Shown here in pieces: positions 43,695-51,870 of a stretch of DNA of 64,000 nucleotides. Location of the stretch: NCBI GenBank assembly GCA_020634625.1, contig JACKBJ010000002.1, positions 231,942 through 295,941 on the forward strand. Reading direction: 5' to 3'. Source of the DNA: Caldilineae bacterium. Lineage in GTDB: Bacteria; Chloroflexota; Anaerolineae; Epilineales; Epilineaceae. Both the position numbers and the translations under genes were made by a program. The first letter of the stretch is position 1; each line of letters begins with the position of its first letter. The notes under the pieces were generated by a model. It searched no databases. It was not told where the DNA came from and saw only the letters and a program-made list of their open reading frames with translations.

Positions 43695-43738
43695 AAGGCC
43701 GTCGGAAGCCCCGGCGCGCCGTCGACAAGGGGGCCGAC

Positions 43739-46700
43739 ATGGCGGGTCCGTCCGACGCCGAGCGACGCCGAGGCCAGCCTCGGCGGCCGGGCCGCGGCTC
43801 GGCGCCGGGCCTGACCCTGCTGGCCCTGGCCGGCCTGGCCCTGCTGAGCCGGGGCGCGTTGGCAGGGGCGAGCGAAGCAGCCGATCCCGACCTCCGCCTG
43901 CTCTCCAGCGGCCAGACCCGGGGCTATCGCGGCAACCGGGCCGAGCCGGCCGACGGCAACCGCGACGACGGCGACCTGATCCGCGGTAGGCCCTTCGATC
44001 TGGCTTACAGCGCCGTCTTGACGCCGACCGACGCGATCGACAACCTGGTCGTCGACCGGGCGACCGGCCTGATGTGGGTGCGCCGCCTCGGGCTGCTCGA
44101 CGCGCCCGACGCGCGTGGCCCGCACGGCAACCACGTGCTCGACCGCAGCTACGGCTGGGAGGAGGCGCTGGCGCTGGCCGCCGACTTCCGCTACGCCGGC
44201 TTCACGGACTGGCGCCTGCCCAACATCCACGAGCTGCAGAGCCTGGTCGACTTCGGGCATTGGGCGCCGGCCATGGATCCCCGAGCCTTTCCCGAGCCCT
44301 TCGAGGCGCTGCCCAGCAGCTACTTCTGGAGCTCGACCACCAGCCCGGTCGATGCTCGCGAAGCCTACTACGGCAACGTCCTCGACGGCCATGCCTGGCC
44401 CTGGCACAAGGCGATCGGCTTCGCCGTCCGGCCGGTGCGCAGCCTGACGGCCGCCGAGCGGGAAGCCTGGGGGGTGGCCGAGGAGCCCGGGCGCGTTGCG
44501 CTCTTCGCCACCGGCCAGACGCGGCGTTACCAGGGCGACCGGGAGCGGGAGGCGCCGGGCGGCGGCGACGACGGCGACCTGCGGCTGGGCCTGACCCAGG
44601 ACTATGCCTGGCACGACGACGGACGCATCGACAGCGCCGACGAGAACCTGGTCCTGGACCGGCATACGGGCCTGGTCTGGCTGCGGCGACCCCAGCTGCT
44701 CGACGGCCAGGGCGGCCCGACGGGCCTGGGCGGCAACGTCGACCTCGGCCAGCCCCTCGACTGGCAGACCGCGGTCGAGCGCTGCAACGCCCTCGACTAC
44801 GCGGGACGCGCCGACTGGCGCCTGCCCAACATCCGCGAGCTCGACTCCCTGGCGCAGTATGGTCGCGCGGGTGGCCCGTTGGACCCGGCGGCCTTTCCCG
44901 GCCCGCCGCTGCCCTCCGGCGACGGGCAGCAGCCGCCTTGGATCTGGTGGTCGTCGACCACCAATGTCCGCCCGCGCAGCGGCTTCACCGCCGCCGACGA
45001 GGCCTGGTACCTGAGCTTCGGGCCGCCGCTCAAGCGGCATCACGTCTTCGACGCGCAGCCGGACTCGGCCAAGTCCCGAGAAGGGCATGTGCGCTGCGTG
45101 CGCGACGCCGAACCGGCTGTCCTGCCGGAAGGCTGGCGAGCGGCGATCCGCGGCTCGGCCGACTGGCAGGCGATGAGCCTGGGCTCGGCACAGCCCGAGA
45201 TCGTACGCCAGGGCAAGTTCCTGCTGCCCCTGGAAGCGGATCGGCCTGAAGCGCCCTTCGCGGCGGCCTTCCAGGAGGTGAGCCGCTATCCGCTGCACCT
45301 CGACTTCCTGCGGGCGGCCTTCCCGACGATCTTCGGCGGCCTGACGCCGACGGACTACACGAGCCTGGTTTCGCGCCGGGCGAGCCGGCGCTACTTCGCC
45401 GGCAGCCTGCGCGAGTTCGACAGCGCCGGCCTCGGCCGGGTCTACGGCTTCGACGTCTACGTCGACGACGCCGATCCGGCCGAGCTGCTGGACGAGGCCG
45501 AGCTGACCGCCCTGTTTCGGCGGCTGGGCCGGGCGTTTCGCCGCCGACCGCTGGTCTACGCGCCGACCCAGCCCGGTGCCCAGGACCAGGCGCGCGCCTG
45601 GTCCGGCGGCGCCCTCCCGGTGGCCTTCCCGGCGCCGGGGCCCGCGGCCGACTACGCGGTCTACACGCCTGGCGAAGCCTACGGGCGGCTGCGCCGCCTG
45701 ACGCTCGATGCGCTCCACGAGGCCGGCGGCGCCGGCGATCTGAGCTGGCAGGACATCCTGGTGCTCGACCGCGCGCCGACCGACGTCGACGGCGTGGTCG
45801 CCGCCATCGTGACCGGTGAGCCTCAGGGCGAGCTGTCCCACCTGAACGTCCGCGCGGCGCGACGCGGCACGCCCAACGCCTACGTCGCCGACGCCCATGC
45901 CATGTTCGCGGCCTACGAGGGCCGGCTGGTCCGGTTGACGCTCAGCCGCGACGGCTGGGAGCTCGAGCCGGATGTCGACCCCGAAGCGGCGGCGGCCTTC
46001 TGGGCCAGCCGCCGTCCGCCGCCGGTCGACGTGCCCGCGATCGATGCCTCGGCGCTGGCGATCCTGGATCTGCCCGACATCGCCGCCGCCGAGCGCGATG
46101 GGGACGCCGTCACGCGCGTGGGCGCCAAGGCCGCCAACCTGGCGCGGCTGTACACGGTGATTCCGGCCGAGCACCAGCTGCCCGGCCTGGCCATCCCCTT
46201 CGGCTACTATGCCCGGTTCATGGCCGACAACCGGATCTTCGATCCGGAGCTCCAGCCACCGGCCTCGCGCAGCCTGGCCGAGCAGGTGATTCGGCTGCAC
46301 GCCGAGCCGCGCTTCCATGCCGATCCGGCCTGGCGTGCCGAGCGACTGGCTCGGCTGCGCGACGCCATCCGCGACGGCGCGGTGCCGGACGCCTGGGAGG
46401 CCGAGATCGAGGCCCGTTTGATCGAGACCTTCGGTCCGTTCCGCATGGTCCGCTTCCGATCCTCCTCCAACGCCGAGGACGGATTGACCTTCAACGGCGC
46501 CGGGCTCTACGACTCGACCTCGGTCTGCGCCGAGGATGGCTCGGACGGCGACTCGGACGGGCCTTCGCGCTGCGACCCGGCCGCGCCCGAGGAGCGAACG
46601 ATCAAGCGCGGCCTGCGCAAGGTCTGGGCCAGTCTGTGGAACCAGCGCGCCTGGGAGGAGCGGGCCTGGTACGGCGTCGATCCGCTGGCGCTGGGCATGG

Positions 46701-48076
46701 CGCTGCTGGTGACGCCGGCCTTCACCGACGAACGCGCCAACGGGGTCGCCTTCACCGGCAACCCCTTGGCGCCCGGTGCGCCGGAGATGCTGGTCAACGC
46801 GCAGATCGGCGACACGAGCGTGGTGCTGCCCGAGCCCGGACTGCTGCCCGAGCGCGACCTGCTTCTGATCTCGGAGGGACGCCTGTCCGGCATCCGTCGC
46901 CTGCAGGCCTCCAGCCTGCTGCCGACGGGCGGCCAGGTCCTGTCCGATGCGCTGCTCGGCCGGATGGCCAGCCTGATGCTGCAGGTGGCGGCGGACTATC
47001 CCCTGGACACCGGTGATCTGCCGCGGTCCGCGGTCATGCTCGACCTGGAGTTCAAGGTCGATGGGCCCGAGCAGCGGATCGCGCTCAAGCAGGTCCGCCC
47101 CTTCGTCGCGGCGCCGGAGCCGGGCGCCGAGCCGCCCGCCTTCCTGCGCGTCAGCGTGCCGAACACGCTGACGCTCTGCAGCGGCTGGCGCCTGCCCTAT
47201 CCCATCGCCGACGAGCATGCCGAGCGCCTGCGCCTGGTCCTGCCGGCCGGAGGCCTGGAGCTGCCGCTGGATCCGGGCGACCGGCCCGGCACCCTCTTCG
47301 GAGCGCTGGAGGCGGGACCGCGCCTCGCGCCGGCCAGCGCCCTCGAACCGGGCCGGCTCGCGCTGCGCGCGGTGGTCGGTCGGCCCGAGCTGCGCGAGCT
47401 GCGGGCGAGCCGCCGCTATGCGGTGGCGGCGGTGCCCCTGGCCGATGGCGGGCGGTCGAGCGAAGCCGTGACCCTGACGCTGGCGCTGGGCGGAATCCGG
47501 GCCGGCGAGCCCAACCTGCGGCGCCTGGATGCCGAGGCCCTCAGCCTGAGCGTGCAGGTGACGGCCAGCCGAGGCGAGCGGGCCGCCCAGACGTTGACGC
47601 CCTGCGGATTGCCCGGTCGACCGGACGTCCGGCTCGAGCTCGACCTGGCCGATTCCCAGTCGCTGCGGCTGCGCCTGCGCTACGCCGAGCCGCCGGGCGC
47701 CTCGCCGGTCGGCCAGGCCCAGCTCCTCGGCGCGACGGTCGACCTGGCCGAGGGCGCGACGCAGGTCGAGGACCCGCGGCAGCTGGTCTACGACGCCGAC
47801 CGGCACAACTGGAACGAGCGCTTCTGGGTGCTCTTCGACCCGCCGATCGGCGCATCCGGCGGCCTGGAGATCGCCTCGACCGGCATTCCGGGCCGGCCCG
47901 AGACCACCTGGCTGGCGCGAACGCTGGATCGCGATCTGGCGCCGGGGCGCGAGATCGCGGTGCGCAGCGTGCGCCGCATCGACCGGCCGCCCGATGCGCT
48001 GTCGCCACGCTACCTCCCGTGGCTCGGCAGCTCGAGGGGCTCGCCCCCCACGGCGCCCTCGGCGGGGCAGCCCTAG
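43739..48076 (+). CDS. Exported DUF1566 x2 plus glucan-water-dikinase-like fusion
   Basis: 1445 residues with a signal peptide (GLTLLALAGLALLSRGALAG). Two DUF1566/Lcl-C modules follow: ~65-235 (NLVVDRATGLMWVRR, DWRLPNIHELQSLVDFG) and ~250-465 (NLVLDRHTGLVWLRR, DWRLPNIRELDSLAQYG). A phosphohistidine-like domain contains GELSHLNVRAARRGTPNAYV with His701. A PPDK-type ATP-grasp spans ~790-1125: RVGAKAANLARLYTV, RFRSSSNAEDGLTFNGAGLY (Arg905), GMALLVTPAF, and the closing RIALKQVRPF. His domain before ATP-grasp is the order of alpha-glucan water dikinases, not of PEP synthase. The C-terminal ~300 residues are strand-rich and hold SPRYLPWLGSS. Glycan binding plus phosphoryl transfer is suggested, but an exported ATP-dependent enzyme is puzzling. 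Confidence 0.8.
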   Translation: MAGPSDAERRRGQPRRPGRGSAPGLTLLALAGLALLSRGALAGASEAADPDLRLLSSGQTRGYRGNRAEPADGNRDDGDLIRGRPFDLAYSAVLTPTDAIDNLVVDRATGLMWVRRLGLLDAPDARGPHGNHVLDRSYGWEEALALAADFRYAGFTDWRLPNIHELQSLVDFGHWAPAMDPRAFPEPFEALPSSYFWSSTTSPVDAREAYYGNVLDGHAWPWHKAIGFAVRPVRSLTAAEREAWGVAEEPGRVALFATGQTRRYQGDREREAPGGGDDGDLRLGLTQDYAWHDDGRIDSADENLVLDRHTGLVWLRRPQLLDGQGGPTGLGGNVDLGQPLDWQTAVERCNALDYAGRADWRLPNIRELDSLAQYGRAGGPLDPAAFPGPPLPSGDGQQPPWIWWSSTTNVRPRSGFTAADEAWYLSFGPPLKRHHVFDAQPDSAKSREGHVRCVRDAEPAVLPEGWRAAIRGSADWQAMSLGSAQPEIVRQGKFLLPLEADRPEAPFAAAFQEVSRYPLHLDFLRAAFPTIFGGLTPTDYTSLVSRRASRRYFAGSLREFDSAGLGRVYGFDVYVDDADPAELLDEAELTALFRRLGRAFRRRPLVYAPTQPGAQDQARAWSGGALPVAFPAPGPAADYAVYTPGEAYGRLRRLTLDALHEAGGAGDLSWQDILVLDRAPTDVDGVVAAIVTGEPQGELSHLNVRAARRGTPNAYVADAHAMFAAYEGRLVRLTLSRDGWELEPDVDPEAAAAFWASRRPPPVDVPAIDASALAILDLPDIAAAERDGDAVTRVGAKAANLARLYTVIPAEHQLPGLAIPFGYYARFMADNRIFDPELQPPASRSLAEQVIRLHAEPRFHADPAWRAERLARLRDAIRDGAVPDAWEAEIEARLIETFGPFRMVRFRSSSNAEDGLTFNGAGLYDSTSVCAEDGSDGDSDGPSRCDPAAPEERTIKRGLRKVWASLWNQRAWEERAWYGVDPLALGMALLVTPAFTDERANGVAFTGNPLAPGAPEMLVNAQIGDTSVVLPEPGLLPERDLLLISEGRLSGIRRLQASSLLPTGGQVLSDALLGRMASLMLQVAADYPLDTGDLPRSAVMLDLEFKVDGPEQRIALKQVRPFVAAPEPGAEPPAFLRVSVPNTLTLCSGWRLPYPIADEHAERLRLVLPAGGLELPLDPGDRPGTLFGALEAGPRLAPASALEPGRLALRAVVGRPELRELRASRRYAVAAVPLADGGRSSEAVTLTLALGGIRAGEPNLRRLDAEALSLSVQVTASRGERAAQTLTPCGLPGRPDVRLELDLADSQSLRLRLRYAEPPGASPVGQAQLLGATVDLAEGATQVEDPRQLVYDADRHNWNERFWVLFDPPIGASGGLEIASTGIPGRPETTWLARTLDRDLAPGREIAVRSVRRIDRPPDALSPRYLPWLGSSRGSPPTAPSAGQP

Positions 48077-48417
48077 CCCGAGCATGGCTCGGTGCCGGTC
48101 GTCGGGCCGGCCGCGCTCGGCTTCGCCGGCGCCGCGCCTGCGCATGGCGGTCGGGCAATCGGTCAGCGCCGCTCGGCGTCTGGCCCGCTGGGCCACGGCT
48201 TTTCCGGCCTCGGCTCGGCACGTCGGCAGTGGGTCAGCCAGATGTCAGCGTCCCGAGATGGATCGGGCAGGCGGCCGTCCGAGCGCCGGGACCTTCCGGT
48301 CAAGTGCGGCGGTTCTGGGCCAGGTAGACTGTGATCATGCAGGTTGAACGTGATCGATGAACGCCCGTTGACGCAGACATGAATCGAACCGCAGGCAGCC
48401 CCGTGGAGGCAACCGAC
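48077..48417 (+). other. Intergenic region with weak promoter
   Basis: 341 nt without a supported gene. The only element I see is TAGACT (48325-48330), a possible -10 about 90 nt before the ATG at 48418, with no good -35. Confidence 0.4.
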
Positions 48418-48879
48418 ATGAAGCGCATGACCCTGACCACCCTGATGACGACCCTGGCCCTGGTTGCTTTCGCCAACAACGCCCACCTGGCCTCGGCCGA
48501 CACGGGCGACTACGTCGACGGCATGAAGCCCTTCGCGCCGGTGATCGAGCGCTGGGCCTTCGAGACCCGCGAGCTGACGGCGGCCGCGGTGGCCAAGCCC
48601 GAGCTGGCCTGCTCGGCCGAGATGGCGGAGATGGCGCTGCGCGGCTTCTCGATCGCCGACGACCTGGACGGCATGCTCGCCGGCGCGCCGAAGCTCCTGG
48701 TTCTGCGGCACGTGCAGGTGGCGCGCGAGGTCCGGGTGATGGCCTCGGCTGCCGAACGGGCATGCGCTGACGCGCCCGGCGCGGCCAGCCAGACGGCCGA
48801 GTCCTACGGCAGCTTCGCCGGCCCGATGAAGCAGCTGCGGGCCTACGTCAACCGCGCGGGGCGCATGATCGGGCGCTGA
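48418..48879 (+). CDS. Small secreted helical protein
   Basis: 153 residues from the ATG at 48418, chosen because GGAGG lies 8 nt upstream; an in-frame ATG 39 nt earlier has none. The signal peptide (TLMTTLALVAFANNAHLASA) is followed by a helical mature part with two cysteines (PELACSAEMAEMALRGFSIA and SAAERACADAPG). No known family. A strong bidirectional terminator follows. Confidence 0.68.
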   Translation: MKRMTLTTLMTTLALVAFANNAHLASADTGDYVDGMKPFAPVIERWAFETRELTAAAVAKPELACSAEMAEMALRGFSIADDLDGMLAGAPKLLVLRHVQVAREVRVMASAAERACADAPGAASQTAESYGSFAGPMKQLRAYVNRAGRMIGR

Positions 48880-48950
48880 TCGGCCCCGATCCGGACCCGA
48901 CGACCGGCAGCCGGTGCCGGCCAACTCCTAACCGGCGCATCCACGGGTGA

Positions 48951-48978
48951 GAGCGGGCGGCCTTCGGGCCGCCCGCTC
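48951..48978. terminator. 12-bp hairpin with UUCG tetraloop between convergent genes
   Basis: A perfect 12-bp stem (GAGCGGGCGGCC and complement) closed by TTCG, an exceptionally stable RNA tetraloop. It lies between the stops at 48879 (+) and 49029 (-), so it can serve both. Confidence 0.75.
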
Positions 48979-49028
48979 GTGGCGTGTCGCGAGGCCGGGG
49001 CCATCGGCCCATCGGCCTCGCGCGAGGC

Positions 49029-51434
49029 CTAGCGCCCGGTCCGCATCGCGGCGCTCGCGTCCGGGGTCGCCAGGCGGCTGAGCAGCGGCAGGTACAGCGT
49101 TGGCGCTGCCGCAGGACTCCAATCGACCATCACGCGGACCAGGCGAGGCGGCAAGCCGTACCGGAAGGTGACGCTGCCGAGCGCAGGCGTCTCGAGCCCG
49201 GTCACGTCGTCGGCGCAGACCCGCAGCGTGTGCGACGCGCCGTCGGCCAATGCCGTCGGCGCCGCCTCCAAGCGCAGGCGATCGCCCATCGCGGTCAGGG
49301 GCAGGATGTCGAAGCCGGCCTCCGGATCGGCCACCTCGAGGCCCTGAACCCAGAGCTGGTAGTGGCCGGCCGGAAGCGGCCGGGTGGCGTAGAGCAGTTG
49401 CAGGTTGGCCTGCACCGCGTTGCCCGCTACCGCCACCTCGCCCGGGAAGTCGAAGCGATCGTCGCCGTTGGCATCCAGCATCAGGTAGCTGGCGATCGAA
49501 TCGCCCGGCTTGGCGGCGATGCCCAGCCAGAACAGGTCGGCGCCGCCGGCGACCGTGATGTCGCGTTTGAAGCTGGCGCTCGTGGGGTCGGCCGGGTCGT
49601 CCTGGCCCAGCGGCAGACCGCTTTCGGCGCTCCAGGTCGACAGGCCCGAGGCGGTCACCTGCAGCTCGGGCATGTCGCGCTCGGCCGTGATGGCGATCTC
49701 CGCGCAACCACTGCCCTCCAGCACGACCCGCTCCGGGAACTGCCCCACCCGATGGCCGACCAGCAGCCGGTCGCGCAGGTACTCGATGCGCTCGCCGGTC
49801 GCACGGTCGCGCATGAAGGTGAAGACCAACGTCGTCTCGGGCTGTCCGTCCTCGTCGCTGTCCAGCAGGAAGGTATCGGCCAGGGCCGGCCACATGGCGT
49901 AGTCGCGGCCGACGATCGGGCTGCGGCCGATGTCCGAATAGTCCAGGCGCAAGGTCTCGCCGTCCAGGTGGACCCGTCCGGTGAAGGGCCACATGGCGGT
50001 GTTCATCATGGCGTAGGTGCCCTCGAAGGCAGCCCAGTCCTCCGGACCGGTGACCAGATCGGCCGAGGAGCGTGGCTGGACGCCGGCTACCGCCTGCAGC
50101 GTGCAATAGGCGGCGCCGCTGAGCGAGCGGATCGTGTTGGCCAGGATCGAGACCGCGAAGTCGCGTTCGGGCACCCAGAACAGCTGCGACGAGAAGCCGT
50201 AGACGTTGCCGCCGTGGTCGTAGACCGTCACGATCTGCTCGGGATCGGCGACGTCGCGGAAGTCGGTCACGAAGATGCCGTAGCCGTAGTGCTCCCAGGG
50301 GCGGATGTCCAAGGGCACATGCGGCGCCTGCATGGCCGCCGCCGACGCGGGCGAGAGCACCGCGCCGCCGCCGTCCATCAGCAGGTTGGCCCAGCGCAGC
50401 ATGTCGCTGGGGGTCGAGAAGGCCGTCCCGGCGGGGCCGATGGCCGGCCAGTCGAAGGCTTCCGGCCCGAGACGCTGGGCGCCGTCGTGCCCGGTGGCGA
50501 AGTTGCCGCCGGCCTCGACCAGGGCCGGGTAGAAGGTGGTGTGGGTCATGGCGGCCCGGGCGAAGATCTGCTCGGCCATGTAGTCCGGATAGGGCTGGCC
50601 GCCGAGGCGCTCGACGATGGCGCCGGCGAGGCTAAAGTTGGGGTTGGCGTAGTTCCAGAATCGGCCGGGTGGTGCGTGCAAGGCCGAGAGCTGGAGGTAG
50701 GGCAGCCAGTCCTGCAGGCCCAACGTGTGGTTGACGACCCAATACTGGTCGGGGATGCCGGTCGAATGGGTCAGCAGGTGCTCCGAGGTGATCGTCGCCA
50801 TATCGTAGGGCGGCGCCAGGCGAACATCCGGCAGATAGGTCGTGATCGGCGCCTGCAGGTCGACCTGGCCGGCCTCGACCCGCTGCATCAAGGCCGCCGC
50901 CGTCAGCTGCTTGGTGGTCGATCCGATGCGAAAGACGGTCTCGGCGTCGATCTCGCCGCCCGCGTCGGCGTGTTTGACGCCATAGCCCTTCTGGTAGACG
51001 ATCTCGCCGCCGACGGAGATGGCCAGCGAGGCGCCCGGCGTATTGTCGTCCGGGCTGTCCGGGTTGCCTTGCATGTCCTGGGCCATGCAGGCGTCGACGA
51101 GCTCGAAGGGATCGGTCTGAGCCGGCGCGTCGGCGATCACCGCGTCGACCCAGGCCTGCAGCGCGGCCGGGTCGGGCCGTTCGGACTCGGGGTCGAGACG
51201 CGCACGGGCGGGATCGGACAGCAGGCTCGGGCCGATCTGGCCGGTGGACGGCCAGGGTCGGCCCTGGACCTCCGGTCCGGCGCTCGCGTCCGGGTCCAGG
51301 AGGCCAGGCCGCGGGTGCGCGCCGGCTTCGGCCGGGCTGATGGCCCGCGCGGGCAGGGCGCTCGAAAGGCCGCAGAGCAGGCCGATCGCCGCGGCGAGGG
51401 CGACGAAGATCCGGCGAAGCGGGGCGAGGTTCAT
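49029..51434 (-). CDS. Exported class C beta-lactamase-like serine hydrolase
   Basis: 801 residues; the ATG at 51434 has AAAGGAGC upstream. A signal peptide (FVALAAAIGLLCGLSSALPA) precedes a serine beta-lactamase/DD-peptidase fold. Its motifs are STTK at 172-175 (FRIGSTTKQLTAAAL), YAN at 262-264 (FWNYANPNFSLAG) and HGG at 407-409 (VYDHGGNVYGFSS). Residues ~470-790 form one or two strand-rich C-terminal domains. The end of the protein has APTLYLPLLSRLA. Such hydrolases include DD-carboxypeptidases, esterases and D-amino peptidases; beta-lactam hydrolysis need not be the role. Extracytoplasmic location is clear. Confidence 0.87.
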   Translation of the reverse strand: MNLAPLRRIFVALAAAIGLLCGLSSALPARAISPAEAGAHPRPGLLDPDASAGPEVQGRPWPSTGQIGPSLLSDPARARLDPESERPDPAALQAWVDAVIADAPAQTDPFELVDACMAQDMQGNPDSPDDNTPGASLAISVGGEIVYQKGYGVKHADAGGEIDAETVFRIGSTTKQLTAAALMQRVEAGQVDLQAPITTYLPDVRLAPPYDMATITSEHLLTHSTGIPDQYWVVNHTLGLQDWLPYLQLSALHAPPGRFWNYANPNFSLAGAIVERLGGQPYPDYMAEQIFARAAMTHTTFYPALVEAGGNFATGHDGAQRLGPEAFDWPAIGPAGTAFSTPSDMLRWANLLMDGGGAVLSPASAAAMQAPHVPLDIRPWEHYGYGIFVTDFRDVADPEQIVTVYDHGGNVYGFSSQLFWVPERDFAVSILANTIRSLSGAAYCTLQAVAGVQPRSSADLVTGPEDWAAFEGTYAMMNTAMWPFTGRVHLDGETLRLDYSDIGRSPIVGRDYAMWPALADTFLLDSDEDGQPETTLVFTFMRDRATGERIEYLRDRLLVGHRVGQFPERVVLEGSGCAEIAITAERDMPELQVTASGLSTWSAESGLPLGQDDPADPTSASFKRDITVAGGADLFWLGIAAKPGDSIASYLMLDANGDDRFDFPGEVAVAGNAVQANLQLLYATRPLPAGHYQLWVQGLEVADPEAGFDILPLTAMGDRLRLEAAPTALADGASHTLRVCADDVTGLETPALGSVTFRYGLPPRLVRVMVDWSPAAAPTLYLPLLSRLATPDASAAMRTGR

Positions 51435-51870
51435 CTGCGTGCTCCTTTGCGAAACGAGGCGCTTCGGCGATTGCCGACGCGCGCTGGGCCGGCGTGGTGC
51501 GATGCTCGGACACCGATTCAGAACGTGCCCGGCAAGCCCCGCGTGACCCGATCGGCAGTCTAGGGGGACGGCGGCACCCGGTCCACCGCCGTCAAGCGAG
51601 GGTTCGGACTGGCCAACTGGTCAGGTGACCGAGTCGGGGCCGATCGCGTGGGAGAAGCGCACGACGACGACCGGGGACTGCCCCTCGCTTGCCTACGGCC
51701 CGGTGGCCAGGCGGGTTGCGGTCTGACGCGCGGCCGCGATTGGGCTATCGTCGGTGCGGTCTGCCCGGGCGCCTGCGTCGCCGTGACCTTTTGGGCGTGT
51801 CGGACGACAGGTGGACCGGACATCGTCAACGCGGGCGGCCGGGGCCCGCGCACTCCGGGGGGAGAAGGAC
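51435..51870 (+). other. Divergent intergenic region with promoter and hairpin
   Basis: 436 nt between divergent exported-protein genes. It contains a small hairpin (8-bp arms at 51567-51574 and 51586-51593). CTGACG-N17-TATCGT (51723-51751) is a fair sigma-70 promoter for the gene at 51871, with a leader of about 110 nt. No gene is supported. Confidence 0.45.
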
